DNA of 64,000 nt from Trebouxia sp. TZW2008. Taxonomy: Eukaryota; Chlorophyta; Trebouxiophyceae; Trebouxiales; Trebouxiaceae. Below, piece after piece: positions 1 to 10,600 of this stretch (its first letter is position 1; every line of letters starts with the position of its first letter). The stretch spans positions 496,439-560,438 of the forward strand of contig BDIU01000063.1 in assembly GCA_002118135.1 (NCBI GenBank). The letters are read 5' to 3'. The notes beneath the pieces are model-generated. The model searched no databases. It was not told where the DNA came from and was given only the letters and a program-made list of their open reading frames with translations. Both the position numbers and the translations under genes were made by a program.

Positions 1-285
1 GCAAGCTGTTTGACAGCTGCATGTGTCTTGCTGGCACTGTATATCAAAGGAATGGCAACATGCAATGCAAAATCTTGAAATACATGCATCTCACAGGCAA
101 GCTGTTTGACAGTTGGCTGTATTCTGCTATGCACCTTATCACAGCAATTGCAGCATGCAGTGGACACTCTTGAAATGCATTCGCCTCACATGCAAGTTGT
201 TTGACAGGTGGATGCGTCTTGCTATGCACTGTATCACAGCGTGTGCAGCATGCAAAGTCTCTCTTGCCATTGCTGAAGTCAATCC
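1..285. repeat. Three tandem copies of a ~95-bp unit
   Basis: Copies begin near 1, 97 and 192, each opening with a GCAAG(C/T)TGTTTGACAG core. Each continues with a TTGCTATGCAC-like block, a TGCAGCATGCA block and a CTTGAAATGCAT block. Copies are diverged but align over most of their length. The array lies downstream of the last exon I can place in the oxygenase gene (ending at 415). It may be in that gene's next intron or 3' flank, and no coding exon is recognisable in 1-414. The left edge of the window cuts the array, so the copy number may be higher. Confidence 0.75.
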
Positions 286-414
286 TTCATCATCATGCAG
301 TTGTCAAGGTGCCAGCTAACAGAATGCTGCTTTACTTTCATGAACATGACTTCCGCATATGTGAAGATCTGTGCACATTGACATTCTTGTGCCAAATCTT
401 TTGTCCCAGCTCAC

Positions 415-3400
415 CTGGGCTGATGCTGGCGCCTTGCTTGCTTCAGTCACACAGCTTTGTAGCTTGTTGAGGGCAGATTTGAGACCCAGCTTGCAAAGCA
501 CCTGCCATCTGAGAGCATGTGGCCATAGCATCAGGGCTGCTTGCTTACACTGCCTGCAGGCGAACTTTGCATATCAGGGTAACTTGCGTATCTTGCCTGT
601 AATCAAACATTGTTGCTAAGGCATGTGCTCTGCTGTTCTCATCATGTCATCTGTTATGATAGTAGGCTAGCATCTCATGCTTCACAAGGAGTAGCGTGAC
701 AAGGGCGGATCCTCAGAGCTGTTGAAAGCTGTTGCAGGAGGTCACTGTGGGATTGCCTGAGGCAAAAACACAAACACGTCATGCACAAAATGACATGCAA
801 ACTGACCGTCCTGATCTTTGACATGACAAGCTTTCAAGCTCAAAAATGCATGTGTTTTCAGCCTCTTGTGTTTACAGAAGCTTACTGGTTCACTGATGCA
901 CCCTCATTGCCTGTTGGGTCCCCGACTTCAAGCTCACTTATGTCAGTCGCCATCTTCTCAAACTTTCTGTCACCCTGTACGCAGAGGGTCATTCAACAGA
1001 TACTACACAACTGGCAAAGCAGATGCAACAGTTGCATTGTCCGCAGCGAGACCAAGAGCAGTCTGTCAATGCCTGGCTTTGCATTTCCACAAATCAAGCC
1101 AGCAGATGAGAATCAGCGCAGCATCAGTGTTCACAAGCACTATGACTTTGACATGGTAGGCAGTGTGCTGTGTCAAGCATACACAACAAGCCAATTCTAT
1201 CGTTAAACGTTTCAGCTTGGGCAATCTCAGTCTTAATGCTGCATGTCATAAGACCAAGAGCTTCAAAGTCAGTGTGGACAAACAGACTGGGCCTCCTGCT
1301 ACACGTGCTTCTGGGTCATTCTATGCAGCTGACCATTTGCAGCTGATGCGCTTGACCATTTCTGCATGTGAGCTGCTCAATGCTCATGTTTGCAATTCAG
1401 CTGCTCAATGGCCAGCCACCTTTTGGTGTCATATAGCACCTGGATAACTTCCTTGGGCCAGACCTTCATATCAACAAGGCGACCTGGCTTGCCATCTAGC
1501 GTCACGCAATGGACAGCTGTCCAGTAGGTTTCGTAGACCTCATCAAAGTCCTTGTATCCATCAGTCACGCCAGACTTGTCCTTTTGAAGCAGTATTAGGT
1601 GCACTTCTAGGCAGTGTTTGTGTGCCAGTTGTTGCATAACGCTAGCTGTCGCCCTGTCTTTGTTTTTGAGACTGGTTATTCCCTGCAAGCCATCTTTGCT
1701 ATACCTGCACCACACATGTACAAATTGGGGTGTCTGTTGTACCTTGCATCCCGGTTTGAAAAGTTTGATCGTACTGTGTATGCATTGATGTACACATCTT
1801 GTATACATCTTGAACGCTGTATGGCTCAATGTCTTGTGAGAGCACAACATGGCCTTTTGAGCATCTATGTCTACTGTCTTTGGCAAAGGGTCGTATGACC
1901 GATTGGCTCAGATGATAGTGTGCACAGTAGCTTAGCCTTCCTGGCTTCTTTCAGGAGCGTGTCAAACCCAGAAGCCTTTACTCAAAGCAAATTCTGATTT
2001 GTGCAATTCTTGGTCAGTCTGCAAACTGACTCACTCACTCATGCTCCAGGACCCAGATTCCTCGCTGAGGCAGATCCATGATGGCCCATTGTTGCGTGAA
2101 CTTCTGAATCTTGGCTAGGAGGTCTGTGTTGTCCTGTATGGTTGGTGCTTGGCTTGAGGAGACATGGCACAGGCTGTAGACAAGCGCCACTCGGAAGCCA
2201 CTTTCAACAGGCTTCAGCTCATGCTTACAATCTGCACCAAAGATACCAATGACCATTTCATGGCTGTTGACAGGCTTTGCCTTATATATACAGTCTGAAC
2301 CAAACTGTCAGTGACAGCAATAGATGGCCGAGTATGTGTCAGAAGCAATGTCAACACAAAAATGCAGTGCATGTCTCATGCTTGTGATGGCTAGGTGCAA
2401 ATCGCATCTGCTGCTCTTTGCCAACAACAAGCGGCTCAACTCCAGTCAACACTGTTGTGTGAGCCTGCCAATGCTGCTATGTGTCACAGGGGCAATCAGG
2501 TAACACGAGACGCAGCTTTTTGTTGGATCAAGAAGGGCATGCTATGTGCTGTTCAAGTTCGCACACAGGACATGCACGCTGCAACAGCTGACACAGATGG
2601 TGCATGCTGCGCTACTCAGAAGCAATACCAGCTCTGACGGACTCACCTGCATAAAATGCTGCACAGCACACAGAATACCCCTGTGCACGCCCAAAATCAA
2701 ACTCCACTTTCTTGTTGTCATGTTCCACAACTAGCTGACCGCCCTACAGCTCATGCAAGCACAACTCAAAATCATGTCAGAGGCAGTTTGCCCTTCAAGC
2801 ATCTGTGTCTAGCAGTCTAGGAATGATGAGCAACATACCTCATGCTGCGAGGGCAAAAGCACAGTCATGGTCGCAAACATCCCTGGAGCTTTCTCTGTAT
2901 CACGATGTGGCGCAAAGTGATCCCCTGCTTGGTACAGCAGCAGCTTGTACAGTTCAGCTTTGACTGTCTGTCCATCTGGCACACCCAAATCTGCTTTGAC
3001 CCTGTCTGTCAAGCTCGGACATGCTTTTCCCAGACTGCAAACAACAAAGAACCTGCTGTGCTTGCATGTGCATGCCATATGAGTGCTTGGCTACAAGATC
3101 TCACCGGAGATGGAAAGTTATGCACACCTGCTTCATACCTGGGTTGTGAAAGCTGAGCTTGGAAGGGTCCAGCTGCCAAGTTCTTCGTACATTGGGATCC
3201 CAGAGCGTCTGTTCACCTTGCTCATATGGAGCAGGACAGCACATCTGCTGCAAACCCCTGGCTTGCTCTGGCGGAAGTGGTAAAGACACGATGCCCAAAC
3301 CTTCAACTTCAAGTCCAGGGTAAACGGCTGCAACATCCTCGAAGCCGCTCGCAAAGACGCCTATCGATCAAAGAAACAATTCAAAACTTGTTCTCAAGGG

Positions 3401-3535
3401 CTAAGTGGCGCCACCACGCAACGACAGGCAACTGTTACCAGGGCTTGTGATGTCGCGAAGCAGATCAGCGAGCTTGATCCACGGATCCCGCTTTCTCTTC
3501 GGTGCCACGCCGCGAGGCACACGTCTGCTATTCAT
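415..3535 (-). CDS. 2-oxoglutarate/Fe(II)-dependent oxygenase (prolyl-4-hydroxylase-like), 3' end not resolved
   Basis: Likely a 2OG/Fe(II) dioxygenase of a family seen in algae, fungi and plants; its substrate is unknown. Phase-consistent exons on the minus strand are 3439-3535 (ATG at 3535), 3139-3360, 2839-3034, 2679-2743, 2039-2263, 1440-1704, 886-974 and 415-553. Visible motifs in order are APYEQGEQTLWDPNVRRTWQ, YQAGDHFAPHRDTEK (HxD iron ligands), GGQLVVEHD, GADCKHELKPVESGFRVAL (distal His and the 2OG-binding Arg), EYSKDGLQGITSLKNKD, TGNEG and AALMLWP. The exon at 415-553 ends in a GTGAGC donor, so coding probably continues to the left, perhaps outside the window. Joining the second and third exons keeps family similarity only if one base is missing near 3012 (see findings). 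This could be an assembly error or a recent lesion. Motif order makes the family assignment solid; function is inference. Confidence 0.8.
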
Positions 3536-4633
3536 TCGGAGCTCTTCTGCTGATGCCTTCCACACGATACAGGTCTGGCCCGCGCGCGAAATGCCGGCTC
3601 AGTCACTGCGCGTCGATATCAACAGTGGATGCAATCTTGACGTCAAGTCTTGCATGGAATGGTATGCAATGCTGCCATGCACAGACAGCTTTACTAGTTG
3701 TTCAGATTGGCTTCGCCTTGTAACACACTATCTGCATCGTTTGTTGCCTCCTATTGCATACTGATGCACATGTAGCTCGGGCTTGGTTTCTCGTACTTGT
3801 ACGCGGATCACGTGAAAGACGATACTAGTTGCTCAGAATGCTTCCTCGAGTCCTGCTGGCTGCAAAGAATATAGAGGGGCAAAGGGCCTCTCTGATGTAG
3901 CATTTGTGACAGCAGCCTAGGTGCCAGAGGTTGACAGCTGAAAGCCTGATAGCAGTGGAAGCTGCATTTGGATGATCTGGGATGACTGGCATTCGTCAAC
4001 CGAGACATGCCAGCAAGCGTGGCATCACACAAAGCGATCGAGCAACACTGCCCTCTGACAGAAACAACACTGACCAGTGACACAGCACAGCTACAGCAAC
4101 CCAGCTTTGGCTAATCCTTTGTTGATGACAGCAGCACGCAAGAAAAAATGCGCTGAATCATCAGGTTCAGGCTTCATACAAGTTGTCAATCCTTTGCCCT
4201 GTTAGTCAGCTAGTAGTGATCTTTCACTTGAAGAATGTGAGTGAGCTACTCACAGAGCCAAAATGCTCCCTGGTGCAGCAACATTCTGGCTGCAGGCTGC
4301 TCATGATCAGCTGCCAAGTCAACATATCATGGTACCTGAGCTTACATGTGTTCCTAACAAGGGTTGGAATACATCATTTCTGCATGATGAATCATATTTG
4401 ATGGTCGGCAAAGCCGCCCCTGGCAGGCATACTTTGGCCAACAGCTGACGATAGTGCTGCCGAGTCACTCATGGCTGCTATGGGTTTGGATTCACATTGC
4501 TGACTATGCCAAGAGGCATCAAATCAGATGTTGGTGCCGAGATTTCATATTGTTAAACGTGGGGGGGGGGGGAGTCAACCACGGCTGCTGCCAGTTCATG
4601 CTGAATACGTCAAGAGGTGTTTGGTCAGCAACT
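3536..4633. other. Intergenic, between oxygenase start and RNR1 stop
   Basis: About 1.1 kb separates the oxygenase start codon (3535, minus) from the RNR1 stop codon (4634, minus). It should hold the oxygenase promoter and 5' UTR and the RNR1 3' UTR and terminator. It contains a run of 12 G at 4561-4572. Open frames here have no recognisable family and no convincing splice structure. Confidence 0.5.
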
Positions 4634-7600
4634 TCAATGTGCATTTGTGTCTGCAAAACCCTCAGAGTCAGCACTGTCATCAACCTCATCTGCACTCTCA
4701 TCAGGTACATCCAGCGTGCCATCAACGTCATCAAGATTTTGAGAATTGCGAGACTGGAAGGCTGTTGCCTCAGCAAACTTGTATGTGCCCTTTGGGACAT
4801 CAACAAGGTTGACACACACATCCAATTGCTCTCCAGGTTTTGCTGGACGGTTGATGCGGATCACAGTCTCCAATCCCAGATCAGTAAGCAAAATGCGAGC
4901 AAGCCCAGATTCCTGTGATTGCAGAGAGCAAGCTCAGTCACACAGACAGCAAGCACATAACAGACATTTGTCGTCTGTGTGGCAGCATTGATGACCCAGT
5001 AAGAGTTTTTGACTGCTTGACAGTGATCTGATCAAGCATGTAGCTGTGCAACAAAGCCACATGCGTTCCTGTAACAAGGACAGGGCTGCCTAGCATGCAC
5101 TAAGTGCAGCACATGCTGGCAGCCTTGATGCGCATTGGCTTACAGGTGCTCAACGCAGCAGAGATGCTTGACAGGGCACAAACACACGTGTGACAACACA
5201 GTTCGAATTGTCTGACACTGTCACTTGAGAAGCAGTAAGGGAGCTTACAGGGCGCAGCCACATGAGCATCAACGCCTTCCACACTCTATTGACGTTTTGC
5301 TTCTGCTCAGCCTTGAAGTAGTAAGCAAGCCAGTAGTTGGTGACTTCCTGCTCCAGGGATTTGGCTGCTGAACCCAGGCTGCTGCTGGTGTCAGCCTGAA
5401 GGGCTAGTGATGAGGCAGAGAAGGGCGGTGACCTCTTTCTTAGAATGGCCTGCAGTCAACAGCAAGATGCTCTTTGGCACTGCCTACTTCACCTGCCATG
5501 GCTTTTGCCAAACCATGCTGAAGTCCTGCCTCAAGCCTTGTTATCAACTGTTGCGTTCCAAAGCCTGAATGCAACAAATGCTTGCACAAAAGCACAAAGG
5601 GGCTTGGCTGACACAGCACAGTGATGCTGCAACACCATGAGTACAGCTCTCGGATTCAACACTTTTGCAGCACCGGGCACCGCAGCATGGGTGTAGTTGA
5701 TCACAGGCAGGACACATGCAGAGTCTCTTGCTGACTGCAGGTTGCTCGTCCATGCTAGCATTGCCTTCAGGTCTCAATTGAGGCAGCGTGTCAACATAGG
5801 AGCAACTGGGCGAAGTGAGCTTGCATGATCATGTCTTGGCCATGCTAGCATTACCTTCGGCTGAAAATGAGCATTCGAGAGTCAGACATGTTAGCCTTAC
5901 CTTCAGCTGGAAGTGAGCCAGCATGTCAACATAGCGGCGGATGGGTGAGGTGAACTGGACATAGCCTTGCAGGCCCAGCCCAGCATGAGGGGCTGGTCCC
6001 TCTGTGGTGAGCTGGCCCCGTACCATCCTGCTCCTCAACATCACATTCCTGCAAGGCCCTTCTGGAACAGCCAGAAGTTCCTCCGCTTCGGGCAGGATAG
6101 GTTCCATCTGTCCTCTATAGGGCAGCGCCAGCTCATGTTGCTGACCTGCAACCACAGTCACTGTTTGGTCAGATTTCCCTGAACAGCGCAGAGTCTTGTA
6201 GGCCCAGCTCAGAGAGAAGGAAGGGTCCCTCAGTGGTAAGCTGGCTCCATATCAACCTGCTCCTCCGCAGCAGCAAGTCCCTGCAGGCCCATTCTGGTAC
6301 AGTCCAAAGCTCTTCTGCTTTAGGCAGAATAGGTTCTGTCTGCCCTGTATAGTCTGACCTATACCAGAGTGGTACAGGTCAGACCAACTGACCCGCTATC
6401 ACAGTCACTGGCTGATCAAACATCCCCAGCAGCTTATTGCTACAGGGGTTTTGAGTCAAGCTCACAAGACCCGTCTTTGAGGGCATCACGTGTGTCTCTT
6501 GCCCCCACTCTGACATGTTGGCCTATGACGTGGACATGCAGAACCCAATACACAGCCATCCACAGACCCAATGCACCTGATACAAGGCATACTGCAGCGT
6601 TGCGCAGGTGAATGTGCATACCCCAAGGCATGCACAGTGCAACTGCTGTGCAATTCTGGCTACCCGTCAAGCTGGCTGTGCATCACCTGCTCTGGCAAAG
6701 CAAACTGCCTTTGCTTTCCAAATTTACATCATGATCAACAGGTGTCCATGAGGAACATGCGACATCCTCCAATGAGAGGAAATGTAGAACTCATCAAAAA
6801 AGCAGGAGATGCCGCACCTATTGCTGCGACGGCTTCACCAGCGAGGATCATCATTTCTGAAACCAGTCGCTGTGAGGCTGACTCCTCCCTGTGCTGGCGG
6901 CTGGCCTTTACGCTCACAGCGGCGGCTGCACTGTGGGGATCAGTCACATGCACCCGAGCCTCAGGCATGTTAAAGCTGAGTGCCCCCTGATCCTCACGCC
7001 ACCGCTCCCTGATCTTGGCTGCCTACAGGATACTTTGAATGGTGAGGCATAAGCTTTTCAGGTGAGACAAATTTCTAATTTGTCAGATGGTTTTATGGCA
7101 ACATCATTCCGCATCCAATGTCACGGCCTACTAGCCTTTACTAAGAATACCTTCTGACATGAGCTCTGGTGGCTGTCGTAGCCAATGTATGTGCCTAGAC
7201 CGAACAACACAGGACCTGTGGATGTTTGCACCTTATTAATAAACCTTATCAAGAGAACCCTGCGCTGAGGATGGACTCTGATGTCAAGCAAGGCCTGGTC
7301 TGCTGAATACTTGTGTTGATTCAGTTGTCTTGTTCATTGAGCACATCCCACTAGTACGTTGCATACCTCATTTGTGACCTATAGTTCAGGCTCTTGCTCT
7401 GGCGCAGTCGCATCGAGTAGCTCTTTCGCGGGATTTCACTCTAAGGCTTGCATCATTTACAACATAGCACCAAGGCCAGGTCATGTTGAACATCCTGAAT
7501 TATTCCATTATGCTCTGTTTACTGTGTGTTGAGCACACCAACCCAGTGCACTACATACCTCATTCAAAGCCCAAAGCTCAGGCTCCTGATCTGGCACAGT

Positions 7601-10600
7601 CACGTCCAGCAGCTCGTCCACCTCTGTGTAGGTCAGCTTTTTGCTGGGCGTCACTGTTGAAGCCACAAGCCCACAGTCATCCAGGGAGCCATCTGGGTTG
7701 AGCGTCATGTACACACTCAAGGCTGCAGTTGGCCGCCCCAATGTCAGGCTGAACAGGTCATCTGCCAGGTTTCTAGGGAACATGGGCATGTTGCCTGCAC
7801 AACACAATATACCCCCTTATAGGTCTGCTTGCTGGGCGTCACTGTTGAAACCATAAGCCCACAGTCATCCAGACAGCCATGTGAGTTGAGGGTCATGTGC
7901 ACGCTCAAGGCAGCAGATGGCTGCCCTACTGTCAGGCTAACAGGTCATGGGCCAAATGCCAGGGGCACAGGAGTAGATTGCCTGCCCAACACAGTGCAGG
8001 CATGCTGTGAGCTACACTGATGTGCTGTGATGCCCAGCCATGAGTAGCTACGTCTGATGCAAGCTGAACAAGCCATGCAAGAAAAGCTTCAGCAGGTAGA
8101 GACCCTTGACCATTGCCCCATCCCATTATGTTTCATGCATCATTTGTGTGCTGGCTAGCCTGTCAGACAGGACCACATTTCAACGCTGAGGGGCACAGCG
8201 CAGCGCAGCACAGCACAGCACAGCACAGCACAGCACAGCACAGCACAGCGCAGCGCAGCGCAGCACGTGCAGGCAAGCTACCTGTGGGTAAGTAGACAGT
8301 CTGCCCCCTGGATCCAGCCTCCAAATCTAGGGGGTCACCCTGCTGGACCCACCGGGTGGGGTCAGCAATGTGGACCCATAGCTTGTGACCCCCCTCAGGT
8401 AGGGTCTCCACTGCTAAGCCATCATCAACGTCTCTGGTGCTGGCATCATCAATGGTGACGACCGTCTGGTGAGTCAGGTCTTGCCTGTGGGCTGCATCAG
8501 GGTCAGGAGGTGGGTTGGTTGATAGCTCATTCGCTTGTTTCTGCATCAGCAAAAGGGTGTAAGCCAGCAGGTTTTCATTGTTAGGTGCGGCGTAGAAAAA
8601 TGGGTCCAATGGTGTACATTTTGCAATCTGCATGGGGTGCTGGCAGAGAAAAGCTACTGAGGGAATTTTGACCTACGCAGCCATGATTGTCACAAGAGGC
8701 AGCTTGATCTCAGTGGCCTGTTGCGGCAGAGAGCGATGCCTGTCAGATGATTCCAAAGCTTGACAGGATGACCTTCATTGCTCGCAACGCTTCAGGCTGG
8801 ACAGACATTGCAATGTCAATGTGGGCATCATGAAGCTCAATAAGAGGTCAACTGACAAGACCTCCTTGCGCTGCGATGCAGCCTCGTAAAGCAGTTTCAC
8901 CAGAACCTGAACAAGCTGGTAAGCTGCATCGAGCATTGCAAGTCGTCAGGCTGATGCAGTGTGTATACATTAGCTCAGCTGATAGCAGCCACCCAAGCCA
9001 GGTCAGACATGACCCCCAGTGTCACGATGAGGAATCAGGACAAACATGCAAGGCCATCAAAGCAGAGCCTGTCATATACACTATGACAGGACAATCAAGC
9101 TGGATAGACTTTGAAGCCAGTCAAACGGCGCAAGGGACAGTGGCAAAACTCATTTGCATAGCAGCAACCATATCACTTGTGTAAATCTGCAAATCTGACC
9201 AGAGCCAGTCAAATGCATCAAGACAGGCAGAGGCAGGTGAACTGCTAGAGCAGACAGTAAACCCAGTCAAATGCAGCAAGACAGATTGGTGGACTCACTT
9301 GCACGGCAGCTGGGAAGGACTCAGTGCGATTGGCCTTGATGAGGCACAGCTGCTCATGTGGCTGCCACCAGCCAATGCCCTTCAGCAGCTCTACAGCTGT
9401 TGAAACACTGCCAGTCTTGCCCCAAGCCTGCACACTTGGCATTCACTCATTAATAAAAGCGCATGCCAGGCAGGGTCGAGGAACCCAGCTAGGTACAGCA
9501 GCCAACTGGCCTCAAGTAAGTTGTCTAAGTCTAAACCAGACATGGAGATCAGGCGAGTTTTTGAACGCAATCATCTGCCACACATATTGCTGCACACAAT
9601 GCCTCTTAGGTAAGAGGGCAAGGCTGCGTATAGTCTGCTGGAAGATACGTACAAATGTGAAGCAGGGTTGAGCCGAAGTTGGGTCATATTTATTATTGCA
9701 TATCATAGTTGCATACTAGGTACTACATATGTGATTCACTGGAGAAACACACCTAGGCAGATGTCTAAGTACCTTGATGCTCTGTAGTGCAAGGGCAGTT
9801 TGAGCGTCTTCAGCAGCTTCCAATGCAAAGGCTTGGATGGCCTGCAGACGCTGCAGGAAGTGGCCCTTCCAGTGCTTCTTGCTGGGCTTCTCACCCTCAG
9901 GTAGCTCTTGACAGCGCACCACCTCATCAGCAAATTCCTGCAGTAGCGCTGCTGCCTGCACCAATACAGGCTTTCTGTCTAGTTGCATGCAGCCATTGCT
10001 GTTGTCCCTATTCTGAGTTCAAGCGCAGCGGCGACAATCTGCTGACACACTGCAGTGTGACAGCACCACCATTGAGCCTGCAACAATGTGAAACTTGTCA
10101 AACATCTGACACATGGCATTGTGAGTGCTGCATGTCATTTGCTCATTGATTAACAGGCTGACGGAGATGGTGTGCATCTGCAATCATCTGAACACTGCAC
10201 AACTCTTGATGTACTTGGTGTGCTGCGGAGCTCTGCATGTTCTCCAAGAATGCACAACTCTGCGTGTACTCCAAGAGCACAGAGCTCAGCATGTTTTGAA
10301 GAAGCGCAGAACTCTGCATGTATCTGAAGGGAGCAGAGTTCTGCATGTATTTCAGGAATGCAGAAGAGTGTAGACAACATGCCTTTGCTTTTGCACATAT
10401 TTGAAGAGGCTTCTGCATGTGTTCAAAGAGCGCAGAAGTCTGCATGTATTTCAAGGGTGCAGAACAGTGCAGACAACATGCCTTTGCTCTTGCAGCTTGG
10501 TTTGCCCTGATTGAGTTGACCTCCATTGATGGGCATGCATGCATCTCAAGTAATGCAGAAGGATGCAGTCAACATGCCTTTGTTGCTGCAGCCCGTTTTG

